A DNA stretch of 15,024 nt, taken from NCBI GenBank assembly GCA_945947045.1, contig CAMEXG010000028.1:1-15024 (forward strand). Direction: 5' to 3'. Origin of the DNA: an uncultured Spirochaetales bacterium. Its GTDB lineage: Bacteria > Spirochaetota > Spirochaetia > Sphaerochaetales > Sphaerochaetaceae. The position numbers were made by a program, and so were the translations under genes. The notes beneath the pieces are model-generated. The model saw nothing but the letters and a program-made list of their open reading frames with translations. It had not been told where the DNA came from and ran no database searches. Positions 1-8,074 of this stretch are shown piece after piece (within the stretch, counting starts at the first letter, position 1; each line of letters begins with the position of its first letter).

Positions 1-26
1 ATAATCATAGATAAAGGGAGTAGACT

Positions 27-1790
27 GTGAATTTAGCCGACGCTTTGTCGCTTCTTGGCGGAGTATCGTTATTCCTTTTCGGAATGACGCTTATGGGGGA
101 GGGCCTCAAGCTTGTAGCGGGAAACAAGCTTGAATTGATACTATACAAGCTTTCTGGAACTCCTTTGAAAGGTATTCTTTTAGGAACTGGAGTCACTGCT
201 GTCATTCAGTCTTCATCGGCAACATCTGTAATGGTAGTTGGTTTCGTAAACTCAGGAATGATGAAGATGAAGCAGGCTATATCCATAATAATGGGTGCAA
301 TCATCGGAACCAGTATTACAGGTTGGATCATTTCTCTCTCAGACATAGGTGGAAGTAACGGTCTCTTAAGTCTATTGTCCACAGAGACACTATCTGCAAT
401 TACAGCCATTGTAGGTATCTATCTTAGACTTTTTTCGAAGAAACAGACTCATCATCATATAGGCGATATTCTGATGGGGTTTGCAATCCTGATGTTCGGA
501 ATGAAGGCGATGAGTTCTTCTGTAAGCTCACTAAGGGAAAGCGAAGTCTTCATTTCTCTTCTCACACAATTCTCCAATCCCATTTTGGGAATAATTATCG
601 GGATGGTCTTCACAACTGTAATACAAAGCGCCTCTGCCTCCGTCGGTATTCTTCAGGCCCTTTCGTCAACTGGTGCCATTACCTTTGAAATCGCCTTGCC
701 GATAATAATGGGTATTGCTATCGGAGCATCGGTCCCTGTACTTCTCTCAGCTCTTGGAGCCAGCACAGACGGCAAGAGAACTGCCCTTTCATATCTTGTT
801 GTAGATACTCTTGGTGTAATAGTTTTCTCTTTATTGTTCTATTCAATAAATGCTTTAGTACACTTCACTTTCATGAGCACTCCTCTCAGAAGTGTAAACA
901 TCGCCTTATTGAATACAGTATTCAGATTAATAGTAGTGGCATTGCTTCTACCATTCATCTCCCTGTTGGAGAAACTAGTCTCTACTTTCATAAAAGACAA
1001 AAAACAGGAACAAGACAAAGAGTTGGACGATATCAAGAGACTGGAAGAAAGATTTATCTCATATCCGCCTCTTGCTGTTGAAAACGCAAGAATCGCCATC
1101 AATAAAATGGGCGAATTGGCTGAAAAGAATATATTAGATGCCTTTAATCTTCTCAGAAACGGTTATACAGATGGTGGCTTTGACGAAGTTGAAAGGATAG
1201 AAGGGGTCATAGATAAATATGAAGACTCCATAGGCACATATCTGACAAAGCTTACTGGAAGAGAGATGCCAAAAGATCTCAACAGATCTGTGGCTAAGTA
1301 TCTACATACGCTGACAGATTTTGAAAGAATCAGCGACCATGCCCTGAACATCGCAGAAAGCGCAAGAGAGATAAAGGAGAAAGAGATTACTTTCACTCCT
1401 GAGGCTATTCATGAAATGGATGTCATGATGAAAGCCCTGGAGAGAATTGTCCATATTACTGTCTCATCTTTTGCCGAGAACGATCTGGACAAGGCATATC
1501 TTGTAGAACCATTGGAAGAAGTCATCGACGAACTATGCGAGAAGATGCGCTTTAATCATGTAGATAGACTTACCAAGGGTGAATGCACTATTCTCAACGG
1601 TTATGTTTTCAATGATCTTATCGGAAACTATGAGAGAATAAGTGACCACTGCTCTAACACTGCAGCCACACTTATTGAGATGGAAGAAGGAGTATTCGGC
1701 CTCCATACTTATACAAACGAAGTCAAAGACCGTCACACACACAACTTCGAAGAGAACTACAAGTTCTTCTCCGATGCATTTACTCTATAA
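27..1790 (+). CDS. Na+/phosphate symporter with C-terminal PhoU-like domain
   Basis: Predicted inner-membrane sodium-dependent phosphate transporter of the NptA/PNaS family (Na_Pi_cotrans repeats), 587 residues. The family signature occurs twice, as expected for its inverted-repeat fold: QSSSATS at residues 61-67 and QSASASV at 200-206, each inside a hydrophobic half. The membrane part runs to about residue 320. A charged helical region follows (about 345-570), with two repeats of PhoU type containing RISDH near residues 436 and 548, as in other long bacterial members. The start is GTG at 27, chosen because AAGGGAG at 14-20 lies 6 nt upstream. The gene stands alone and converges on the GH28 gene across a strong hairpin. 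Family assignment is firm. Direction of transport is inferred, since some PhoU-fused relatives such as E. coli YjbB have been linked to phosphate export. Confidence 0.92.
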   Translation: MNLADALSLLGGVSLFLFGMTLMGEGLKLVAGNKLELILYKLSGTPLKGILLGTGVTAVIQSSSATSVMVVGFVNSGMMKMKQAISIIMGAIIGTSITGWIISLSDIGGSNGLLSLLSTETLSAITAIVGIYLRLFSKKQTHHHIGDILMGFAILMFGMKAMSSSVSSLRESEVFISLLTQFSNPILGIIIGMVFTTVIQSASASVGILQALSSTGAITFEIALPIIMGIAIGASVPVLLSALGASTDGKRTALSYLVVDTLGVIVFSLLFYSINALVHFTFMSTPLRSVNIALLNTVFRLIVVALLLPFISLLEKLVSTFIKDKKQEQDKELDDIKRLEERFISYPPLAVENARIAINKMGELAEKNILDAFNLLRNGYTDGGFDEVERIEGVIDKYEDSIGTYLTKLTGREMPKDLNRSVAKYLHTLTDFERISDHALNIAESAREIKEKEITFTPEAIHEMDVMMKALERIVHITVSSFAENDLDKAYLVEPLEEVIDELCEKMRFNHVDRLTKGECTILNGYVFNDLIGNYERISDHCSNTAATLIEMEEGVFGLHTYTNEVKDRHTHNFEENYKFFSDAFTL

Positions 1791-1824
1791 AACACTATTT
1801 CCAAGAATCAATAAATATATTCCA

Positions 1825-1858
1825 TAATTACGGCCCTTAGATCCTAGGGCCGTAATTA
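1825..1858. terminator. Bidirectional hairpin between convergent genes
   Basis: A perfect 13-bp stem (1825-1837 with 1846-1858) with a GC-rich core GGCCCT/AGGGCC and an 8-nt loop lies between the stops of the phosphate transporter (+) and the GH28 gene (-). Neither side has a perfect T-run. Read on the minus strand the flank is AT-rich (ATATATTTATT), which would help termination of the GH28 transcript. The position between convergent genes supports a shared terminator. Confidence 0.8.
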
Positions 1859-1896
1859 CTAAAAACTAATATTCAGATGATCTCTATACAAAGACA

Positions 1897-3225
1897 TTAT
1901 TCAAAAGATACTGCGGGTTCGACATTGACCTTAGTATTCTTTACTTCAACTTCGGAGTTGATTACTCTTATGCCTCTGTAATCGTTCATCACGATACCTC
2001 TGCACATCTCGATTTCCAATCCCTCTTCTATTTTATCAGAAAGCTGGATATCGCAGTCTTCAATCTTTACGTTCTTGATTGGTGCTTCAGGGAGACCTAC
2101 GATGAAGGATGCCGAAGCCCTGGCATTTGTTACTTTAAGACCCTTTATAGATACATCTGATATCTCAGGTGTCAAATCGTTGATAGGCTGAGGCAATAAA
2201 GAGAAGGCAATCGGATCCGGGTCTCCGCATCTATAATACATATTGATGGATATTGGGCAGATTACGTTATCCATAGTGATGTCGGATACGTTGATACCTC
2301 TAATCTTTCCGCCTCTTCCTCTTCTAGTCTTTATTCTTACACCTCTATCTGTTCCATCGAAGAAACAGTCTTTTACGGTAATGTTATCCACACCATTTGC
2401 CGTCTCACTGCCAACGACAAGGCCGCCATGAGCCGAGAGGACCTTACAGCCTTCGATCATAATATCTTTGGCGACTCTTCCCTTTTCCCTTGCAAGGGCA
2501 CCGCTGCCGCTCTTGACTGCGATTCCATCATCCCCCACATCTACAGTGCATCCTTTTACTGTGACACCCTGGCACATCTCAATATCGATGCCGTCTGTAT
2601 TTGGCGAATCATAGGGGTTCTTTACATGTACATTTTCAATCAAAAGATTATCGGAAAGAAGAGGATGAATAGTCCAGAACGGGCTTTCAGTAACAGTGAT
2701 GCCTCTGATCACCACATCCTTACTCTTATAAATCTGTAAAAGTGGTGGTCTCAAGAACTGCTTAGGTCTGCCACCGCCTCCACCTGGCTGATCTTCGTAT
2801 CCTTTGTTGAGAGAAGCAAACAAAAGCTCTTCTTTTGTCTCAGGACCAGCTACTCTTCCTGTATTCTTCCAGTTGAGAATGTAGTCCCACCACTTCTTTC
2901 CATTACCTCTTAAGACTCCGGCACCTTCAACGACAACATCTTCAACTTCAGAAATGAAGAAACAAGGATGCATGGCATAGCAAGGAACACCTTCCCACCA
3001 AGTCTCTACAGGGCCATAGATTGAGAAATCATCGATAAATGAAAGCTCCGCCCCCTCTTCCAATACAAGTCTTGTATGAGATGGAATATCAATCGGGCCT
3101 GTCGGATAAACACCCTTCTCTATGTAAAGGACAGATTTACCGGCACATTCTTTTAAAGCCTTATTAATCTCCGGGCCATAATTTCCAAATCTGTCTCCAC
3201 TACCTTTAAATACAACTCTGTCCAT
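1897..3225 (-). CDS. GH28 polygalacturonase-like glycoside hydrolase, cytoplasmic
   Basis: Pectin-degrading glycoside hydrolase of family 28 (right-handed parallel beta-helix), 442 residues, predicted to hydrolyse alpha-1,4-galacturonide bonds by inversion. All four family motifs are visible: NTD at residues 209-211, DD at 232-233, the His of the GHG-like motif in AHGG (H266), and RIK at 297-299. A glycine-rich loop (residues 148-152) precedes the helix core. The N-terminus has no hydrophobic signal peptide, so the enzyme should be cytoplasmic and act on imported oligogalacturonides, probably in exo mode. The ATG is preceded by AAAGGAATTAAT, a good ribosome site. Related GH28 members act on rhamnogalacturonan or xylogalacturonan, so the exact pectic substrate is open. 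It lies 100 nt downstream of apt on the same strand but probably has its own regulation. Confidence 0.9.
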   Translation of the reverse strand: MDRVVFKGSGDRFGNYGPEINKALKECAGKSVLYIEKGVYPTGPIDIPSHTRLVLEEGAELSFIDDFSIYGPVETWWEGVPCYAMHPCFFISEVEDVVVEGAGVLRGNGKKWWDYILNWKNTGRVAGPETKEELLFASLNKGYEDQPGGGGGRPKQFLRPPLLQIYKSKDVVIRGITVTESPFWTIHPLLSDNLLIENVHVKNPYDSPNTDGIDIEMCQGVTVKGCTVDVGDDGIAVKSGSGALAREKGRVAKDIMIEGCKVLSAHGGLVVGSETANGVDNITVKDCFFDGTDRGVRIKTRRGRGGKIRGINVSDITMDNVICPISINMYYRCGDPDPIAFSLLPQPINDLTPEISDVSIKGLKVTNARASASFIVGLPEAPIKNVKIEDCDIQLSDKIEEGLEIEMCRGIVMNDYRGIRVINSEVEVKNTKVNVEPAVSFE

Positions 3226-3302
3226 ATTAATTCCTTTTTATGGCGATATGCCCTAATTACATTTTCATAGCAAAGACAGGTGAAAGTTCCGACTTTGAAT
3301 GA

Positions 3303-3330
3303 TAAAAAAACGTTGAAATGATTGTTTTTC
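3303..3330 (-). terminator. Possible weak terminator after apt
   Basis: Read on the minus strand, an AT-only stem (GAAAAAC with GTTTTTTT, outer part overlapping the apt stop codon) ends in a run of seven T. The stem has little GC, so termination would be weak and read-through into the GH28 gene is possible. Confidence 0.3.
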
Positions 3331-3853
3331 AGTCTCCCTCGTACTGGATGACGCTTTCCACTCTATAAGGTGAAAGAATTTCCCTGCCCTTCAAGTCCAC
3401 AAGTTCGATTAATGCTGCGATTCCTGCAACCTCTCCCCCAAGGCGTTCGATAAGTGCGATGGCAGCTTTCATTGTTCCACCGGTGGCGATAAGGTCATCA
3501 ACTAATACTACTCTGTCCCCTTTTTTAATAGATGATATATCTATTTCGATCTCTGCCGAACCATACTCCAGATCATATGACTGCGATACAGTGTCACATG
3601 GGAGTTTTCCTTTTTTCCTTACAGGAACAAATGGAAGAGAGAGATTATAAGCGACAGGCATTCCAAGTAAAAAACCTCTGGCCTCCGCACCTGCAATAAC
3701 TGTAGGCTCCATATCTTTTATTATTCTCTCCATAGAATCTATTGTAAGTTTGAGACCTTCTTTGTCCTGTAACGCAGAAGTAATATCCCTGAACATTATT
3801 CCTTTTTTAGGAAAATCAGGAACACTCCTGATGTAGTCTTCTATTTTTTTCAT
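3329..3853 (-). CDS. apt: Adenine phosphoribosyltransferase
   Basis: Cytoplasmic purine-salvage enzyme that makes AMP and pyrophosphate from adenine and PRPP; 174 residues, close to the roughly 170-180 usual for Apt. The start has the family pattern (DYIRSVPDFPKKGIMFRDIT, residues 6-25), AGAEARGF at 54-61 is the usual adenine-side loop, and the PRPP-binding motif VVLVDDLIATGGT is at 115-127. The start is ATG at 3853, because AGGAGG sits just upstream with correct spacing. An in-frame TTG at 3871 lies before that ribosome site and would be wrong. A TATAAT box about 27 nt upstream of the start suggests its own promoter with a short leader. It is divergent from mntP, with no evident functional link. 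Confidence 0.95.
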   Translation of the reverse strand: MKKIEDYIRSVPDFPKKGIMFRDITSALQDKEGLKLTIDSMERIIKDMEPTVIAGAEARGFLLGMPVAYNLSLPFVPVRKKGKLPCDTVSQSYDLEYGSAEIEIDISSIKKGDRVVLVDDLIATGGTMKAAIALIERLGGEVAGIAALIELVDLKGREILSPYRVESVIQYEGD

Positions 3854-3879
3854 TTTTCCTCCTAACAACAATTAACGCA

Positions 3880-3885
3880 ATTATA
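3880..3885 (-). promoter_or_regulatory. -10 box of apt promoter
   Basis: A perfect TATAAT on the minus strand lies 27 nt upstream of the apt start codon, placing transcription start just before the ribosome site. The -35 region about 17 nt further up is poor (ATTCTT-like), so this call rests on the -10 box and position. Confidence 0.45.
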
Positions 3886-3954
3886 TAGAAGTATTGCAAG
3901 AAAAGAATGAAGAAATACCATAATATAGACTACTTTTTCTATATATGTTAGATT

Positions 3955-4072
3955 TTTCCCGAGGGAGTAGGAGCGCCAAAAGCGGGCCCGTCAACATGCT
4001 GGAGAAATCCTGGCGAGCCGTAATTCCGAGACTCATGCCGATCTGGCATGGGGGTTACTCTCGGCCAAGAAG
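3955..4072 (+). ncRNA. yybP-ykoY manganese riboswitch
   Basis: Mn2+-sensing riboswitch aptamer in the leader of mntP. Conserved blocks appear in the right order: GGGAGTAG (3963-3970), GGGCCCGTCAACATGC (3981-3996), GAGACTCATGCC (4028-4039) and GCATGGGGGTTACTCTCGG (4047-4064 region). Basal helix P1 pairs CCGAG (3959-3963) with CTCGG (4060-4064). A local hairpin CATGCC/GGCATG (4034-4039 with 4045-4050) forms another arm. No intrinsic terminator lies between the aptamer and the ATG, so control is probably at translation. TTACTCT (4055-4061) of the aptamer can alternatively pair with GGAGTGA (4089-4095), which covers the ribosome site. Mn2+-stabilised P1 would then free it. The family and its Mn2+ ligand are established; the switching model is inferred. 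Confidence 0.92.
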
Positions 4073-4098
4073 CAATAATCATATAGACGGAGTGAAAT

Positions 4099-4686
4099 AT
4101 GGATTGGAGACTATTATTTCTAAATAGTATTTTTCTTGGTTTTGGACTAGCTTTGGACGCATTCAGCGTATCGGTGGCGGACGCTATGGCAAACCCTGGC
4201 ATGAAGAAAAGCAGGAAGATATCTATCGCTTTTACATTTGCCTTTTTTCAGATGTTGATGCCTTTATCGGGATGGTTTTGTGTCAGAACTATTGCTGATA
4301 AATTCTCTCTATTCCAGAAGGCAATACCATATATAGCATTCATTCTTTTGGCTTACATCGGCTTGAAAATGGTAATAGAGTCCCGTAAAGGCGAAGAAGA
4401 AAAAGACGAGGGCGCAGCTGTACTTTCTTTCGCCACACTAATGGTTCAGGGAATAGCAACAAGTATCGATGCCCTCTCTGTGGGCTTTGCCATTGCTGAT
4501 TACTCTTCTCTAGAAGCTCTTACTTCCACACTGATAATAGGAGCAACAACATTTATAATATGCATCTTTGGTCTTGAAGTCGGAAAGAAAGTCGGAAAGG
4601 CATTCTCAGACAAAGCGACGCTCTTCGGTGGTTGCATCTTGATAATTATTGGTTTGGAGATATTTATTAAAGGAGTATTCTTCTAG
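4099..4686 (+). CDS. mntP: Manganese efflux pump MntP
   Basis: Inner-membrane Mn2+ exporter of the MntP (DUF204) family, 195 residues against about 188 for E. coli MntP. It shows the two related halves of three helices each. The first carries GLALDAFSVS (residues 16-25, acidic D20) and the second GIATSIDALSVGF (118-130, acidic D124); both belong to the ion path. A charged loop (EEEKDEG, about 99-105) joins the halves. The ATG at 4099 follows CGGAGTG at a distance of 4 nt. The manganese riboswitch directly upstream agrees with the function: high Mn2+ should raise expression. The gene is monocistronic and ends at a hairpin terminator. Confidence 0.95.
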   Translation: MDWRLLFLNSIFLGFGLALDAFSVSVADAMANPGMKKSRKISIAFTFAFFQMLMPLSGWFCVRTIADKFSLFQKAIPYIAFILLAYIGLKMVIESRKGEEEKDEGAAVLSFATLMVQGIATSIDALSVGFAIADYSSLEALTSTLIIGATTFIICIFGLEVGKKVGKAFSDKATLFGGCILIIIGLEIFIKGVFF

Positions 4687-4687
4687 A

Positions 4688-4719
4688 AAATCCCCCCAGT
4701 CATCAAACTGAGGGGATTT
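4688..4719. terminator. Bidirectional terminator between mntP and the ABC operon
   Basis: A 13-bp stem with one mismatch (4688-4700 with 4707-4719, core CCCC/GGGG) and a 6-nt loop lies between convergent genes. On the minus strand it is followed by ATTTTCT, making it a reasonable intrinsic terminator for the long ABC operon. On the plus strand it closes mntP with a shorter T stretch inside the stem end. Confidence 0.8.
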
Positions 4720-4740
4720 CCGTTGTGATTCCCTTAGATC

Positions 4741-5817
4741 TTATATTCTTCTCTCTGTTTCACCATCAAAGAGATATACACTTTCATAAGGAATTGAGAA
4801 TTCGATATCGCTGTCCATTTCAGGAGTGTCGTGAGGATTGACCTTCAATATAGATTTCTCTCCCTGGATATCCACATAGACGTTCGTGTTGTCTCCAAGA
4901 AGCTCTGTCAGTTCCACGCTTGCCTTAATAGAGAGACTATCGTCTGCTTTTCCAAGTACGATAGCTTCTGGTCTAAAACCGAATACAATCTCTTTTCCTT
5001 CATATTTGGAAGCCTTGTCTCCAAGCTTCTTTGATAGATCTAGAGTATTATTACCAATAGTTATCTTACCCTTTTTCAAGACTGCTCTGACGAAGTTCAT
5101 TGGCGGTTCACCGATAAAGCCTGCGACAAAGACATTGACAGGGTTGAAATACAAATCGTAAGGCGTTCCTACCTGCTGGATATAGCCTTCTTTCATTACA
5201 ACTATTCTATCAGCCATAGTCATGGCCTCTGTCTGGTCATGTGTAACATAGATTGTAGTTGAACCTGTCTTCTGATGAATATCTGTAATCTCGCTGCGCA
5301 TTGTTACACGCTGCTTTGCATCCAAGTTCGAGAGAGGCTCGTCCATCAGGAAGATTCCGACCTTTCTGATGATTGCTCTACCTACGGCGACTCTCTGTCT
5401 CTGTCCACCGGAAAGAGCCTTTGGAAGTCTATCAAGATAGTCTGTAAGACCAAGGATCCCTGCTACATTCTTTACCTTTTTCTCGATGATATCCTCATCG
5501 ATTCCCTGAAGAGTAAGGCCGAATGCCAAGTTGTCGTAGACTGTCATCTGAGGATACAAAGCATAGCTCTGGAATACCATTGCAATTCCTCGATCCCTTG
5601 GACCTTTTTCGTTGGCTCTTACACCATCAATGAGGAAATCACCCTTACTAATATCCTCCAAACCTGCAATCATTCTAAGTGTCGTGGACTTTCCACATCC
5701 AGAAGGACCGACAAATACAATAAATTCGCCTTTTTCAATCTCAAGATTGAAATCATGCACTGCATGGAAGCCATTAGGGTAGATCTTATTTATGTCCTTA
5801 AGAGACAGGTATGCCAT
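4741..5817 (-). CDS. Sugar ABC transporter ATPase, MalK/UgpC/MsmX type (second copy)
   Basis: Cytoplasmic energising subunit of a CUT1 sugar importer, 358 residues. Walker A is GPSGCGKST (37-45), the Q-loop glutamine is Q83, the signature is LSGGQRQR (135-142), Walker B ends in MDE (158-160), the D-loop is SNLDAK and the switch His is H193 (THDQTEA). The C-terminal third (about 235-358) is the OB/TOBE-type regulatory region typical of MalK-like ATPases. All catalytic residues are present, so the protein should be active. The ATG lies 1 nt after the stop of the preceding membrane-protein gene, with GGAGGAG just upstream. It is the last gene of the operon and is clearly different from the ATPase at 6992-8074, although motif positions match exactly. 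Whether the two form a heterodimer is open. Confidence 0.95.
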   Translation of the reverse strand: MAYLSLKDINKIYPNGFHAVHDFNLEIEKGEFIVFVGPSGCGKSTTLRMIAGLEDISKGDFLIDGVRANEKGPRDRGIAMVFQSYALYPQMTVYDNLAFGLTLQGIDEDIIEKKVKNVAGILGLTDYLDRLPKALSGGQRQRVAVGRAIIRKVGIFLMDEPLSNLDAKQRVTMRSEITDIHQKTGSTTIYVTHDQTEAMTMADRIVVMKEGYIQQVGTPYDLYFNPVNVFVAGFIGEPPMNFVRAVLKKGKITIGNNTLDLSKKLGDKASKYEGKEIVFGFRPEAIVLGKADDSLSIKASVELTELLGDNTNVYVDIQGEKSILKVNPHDTPEMDSDIEFSIPYESVYLFDGETERRI

Positions 5818-5818
5818 T

Positions 5819-6424
5819 TCAGACTCCTCCTTCTACTTTTTTCTTTGCATCGGCGATTATTCTCATTGCCATGTGCTTCATCCATAAAAACAGCATCTCA
5901 AAGGCCATGTAGAATATGCCGAAGAATATCGGTTCGACACCGAACACGACTCTGTCGTTGTTTCCCATAGTACCAACGAAGTTGATACCCTGGTATGTAA
6001 AATAAACACATCCAGTTACAAGTAGTGCATAGAGCACATTGAAAACCAGACTTTTAAAACTCTTTTTCGGGAACATCATCCATTTATCATTGGAACCTTC
6101 AGGATTTGCTATAAAGCGATAGAGATTATTCTCAAGAATATCTTTTACAAATCCCATGCCTAATGCCGTCACCACATAAAGATCCAAGTTGGATGGAATA
6201 TACATTCCCAATCCCCAGACGAAGAAGTAACAGACTACTCCGCTAAACCAGAATTTAATAAAGAGGGCTTTGAAGGCAGGCGAAATATTAAACTTAGATT
6301 TCGATTTATACTTCTTTAGTTCCTCTTCGGAGTAGGAGGGGGTGTTTTCCTTGTTTGCATTTACAAGGTCATCCACAGCCTCTGTCTTAATACGGTAGAT
6401 ATCTTCCCCCTTCTCCTTCTTCAT
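5819..6424 (-). CDS. Uncharacterised four-helix membrane protein with charged N-terminus
   Basis: A 201-residue protein of unknown function. The first 50 or so residues are highly charged (KKEKGED, EEELKKYKSKSK) and probably cytoplasmic. Four hydrophobic segments follow at about 57-76, 79-95, 124-146 and 163-182. The loop between helices 2 and 3 contains NNLYRF (99-104) and NDKWMMFPKK (112-121), an aromatic, charged stretch that looks conserved. Helix 4 has FGVEPIFFGIFYM (161-173) followed by a basic tail. I recall similar unnamed proteins next to sugar transporters in gut Firmicutes, but cannot verify this here. Start ATG at 6424 has GAGGAG about 11 nt upstream. The gene sits 8 nt after the previous stop and 1 nt before the second ATPase, so it is probably translated with that ATPase. 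Confidence 0.8.
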   Translation of the reverse strand: MKKEKGEDIYRIKTEAVDDLVNANKENTPSYSEEELKKYKSKSKFNISPAFKALFIKFWFSGVVCYFFVWGLGMYIPSNLDLYVVTALGMGFVKDILENNLYRFIANPEGSNDKWMMFPKKSFKSLVFNVLYALLVTGCVYFTYQGINFVGTMGNNDRVVFGVEPIFFGIFYMAFEMLFLWMKHMAMRIIADAKKKVEGGV

Positions 6425-6432
6425 CGTTTCAA

Positions 6433-6990
6433 TTACTCCTCACCAGAAATATCCAAAGCTTCCATCTGATCATATCCGTCGATATCTACAGCAGTATTGA
6501 TCTTGCCAAGAAGCTTCTTGAATACTGGACTGAGTGCTGTAAGCACAACAGAAACTGCCAGTAAGATCATATGTACACCGAGGACAGATGCAGCCTTTGC
6601 AATATATGCCGTTCCTGCATTTACTACAATTGGGTTTGTTTCTCTGAATACAGCTGCATAAATAAGGTTTCTATAATTGAAATCGCAGAAAATAATAGCT
6701 GCTATCATCAAAAAGAAAAGGATAAGCATCGGCTTGTTTACTTTCTTTCTGTGAGGGAAAGCATTGAGGTATGTAACAAGGCTGAGAATGGAAAACAGCA
6801 TTGTTGCAAAACCGCATAATCCCATTCCTGGTCCCTGAATCTTTGCAGTAGTATTTGAAATATATGTAAGATTCAGAGCATAGTAGAGGAACGAAATCAA
6901 GAAAGCAATGAGACCGATTCTCTGAGGATTGCGCTTAATAGCGACTACCTTCCTTCTAAACCACTCTTTTAATCCTTTCTTCTGGGCCAT
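6433..6990 (-). CDS. Uncharacterised four-helix membrane protein
   Basis: A 185-residue protein of unknown function. The N-terminus is basic (KKGLKEWFRRK), hydrophobic segments lie at about 24-45, 57-76, 87-103 and 133-155, and the tail is acidic (ending ALDISGEE). Its plan resembles the 165-residue protein at 8074-8571: a basic stretch with IK followed by L-x-A-x-L and paired aromatics in helix 1, then three further helices. The two may be distant paralogues. The ATG at 6990 is chosen because AGGGAGGG lies just upstream and it is 1 nt after the stop of the first ATPase. An in-frame start 81 nt earlier would overlap the ATPase gene and lacks such a site. It begins the second unit of two membrane proteins plus one ATPase. 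Confidence 0.78.
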   Translation of the reverse strand: MAQKKGLKEWFRRKVVAIKRNPQRIGLIAFLISFLYYALNLTYISNTTAKIQGPGMGLCGFATMLFSILSLVTYLNAFPHRKKVNKPMLILFFLMIAAIIFCDFNYRNLIYAAVFRETNPIVVNAGTAYIAKAASVLGVHMILLAVSVVLTALSPVFKKLLGKINTAVDIDGYDQMEALDISGEE

Positions 6991-6991
6991 A

Positions 6992-8074
6992 TTATTTACC
7001 CTCCCTGATTGCATTTGTGGTTTCTTTATCGAAGAAGTGCATTCTATCGAAAGAGACCTTGATCTCATCATTCATCTTGTAGTCACACCAGCCCTTAAGC
7101 TTACCTGTGAGCTTCATTCCCTTCTTTCCACCAACCATGATATTTCCATGTACCAAAGTGTTCATACCTAGGTTTTCGTTTGAGAATACTTTTACAGGAA
7201 CATCATTTCCTATGACCACATTCTCTGGTCTTACACCAAGAACTATCTCTTTTCCGTTGTAAGAAGCGAGAGTTGACTTTTCCTTATCTGAGAGAGGAAC
7301 AGAGAATCCTTCGCCCTCAAGTCTATCGCCCTTTACAGTAACATCAAGGAAGTTCATTGGAGGAAGTCCGATGAATCCGGCTACAAAGAGGTTTGCAGGT
7401 GTATCATAGAGCTCGAGAGGAGTTCCAATCTGCTGAACATGTCCCATAGACATACAGACGATTCTATCTGCAAGTGTCAAAGCTTCTGTCTGGTCATGGG
7501 TGACATAGAGCATTGTAGCCTTAAGTCTCTTATGGAGAAGAAGGATTTCTCTACGTGTAGAACCCCTGAGCTTGGCATCCAGGTTAGAAAGAGGCTCATC
7601 GAATAAGAATACTTTTGGTGTTCTTACAATAGCTCTTCCCATGGCTACTCTCTGTCTCTGTCCACCAGAGAGCTGAGATGGCTTCTTGTTGAGCTGAGTG
7701 GTAAGGTTAAGGATCTCTGCTGCAGCCAATACTTTCTTATGAATAACATTCGGATCCTCTTTTCTAAGAGTAAGAGAGAATGCCATGTTCTCATATACTG
7801 TCATATGACCATAGAGGGCATAGTTCTGGAATACCATTGCCATGTCTCTGTCTTTTGCCGGAGTCTGTGTAATATCCTTACCGTCGAGAAGAAGCTTTCC
7901 GTTTGATATATCCTCCAAACCGGCAACCATTCTAAGGGTTGTAGACTTACCACAACCGGATGGTCCTACAAGGACAATCAATTCACCATCTTTTACATCC
8001 AAGTTAAAGTCGAAGACTGCCTGGACATTGTTATCATATATTTTATCAATATGCTGTAAGCTGAGTGTAGCCAT
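6992..8074 (-). CDS. Sugar ABC transporter ATPase, MalK/UgpC/MsmX type (first copy)
   Basis: Cytoplasmic energising subunit of a CUT1 sugar importer, 360 residues. Walker A is GPSGCGKST (37-45), the Q-loop glutamine is Q83, the signature is LSGGQRQR (135-142), Walker B ends in FDE (158-160), the D-loop is SNLDAK and the switch His is H193. Residues from about 235 onward form the TOBE-like regulatory region of the MalK group. After the Q-loop it has YALYGH where the other ATPase of this operon has YALYPQ. That lies near the coupling-helix contact, so the two may prefer different permease partners. The start codon shares bases with the stop of the upstream gene (TAATG), a sign of translational coupling. 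Catalytic residues are intact. Confidence 0.95.
   Translation of the reverse strand: MATLSLQHIDKIYDNNVQAVFDFNLDVKDGELIVLVGPSGCGKSTTLRMVAGLEDISNGKLLLDGKDITQTPAKDRDMAMVFQNYALYGHMTVYENMAFSLTLRKEDPNVIHKKVLAAAEILNLTTQLNKKPSQLSGGQRQRVAMGRAIVRTPKVFLFDEPLSNLDAKLRGSTRREILLLHKRLKATMLYVTHDQTEALTLADRIVCMSMGHVQQIGTPLELYDTPANLFVAGFIGLPPMNFLDVTVKGDRLEGEGFSVPLSDKEKSTLASYNGKEIVLGVRPENVVIGNDVPVKVFSNENLGMNTLVHGNIMVGGKKGMKLTGKLKGWCDYKMNDEIKVSFDRMHFFDKETTNAIREGK

Noticed and set aside
3854..3871. TTG start for apt
   Set aside because: It lies upstream of and reads through the AGGAGG ribosome site that serves the ATG at 3853.
5275..5970. Long plus-strand reading frame of 231 codons
   Set aside because: It lies opposite the second ATPase and the end of the 201-residue gene, whose motifs are intact on the minus strand. 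It has no ribosome site and a composition of a frame shadow.
6991..7071. Earlier start for the 185-residue membrane protein
   Set aside because: It would overlap the ATPase end by 80 nt; AGGGAGGG directly before the ATG at 6990 decides the start.
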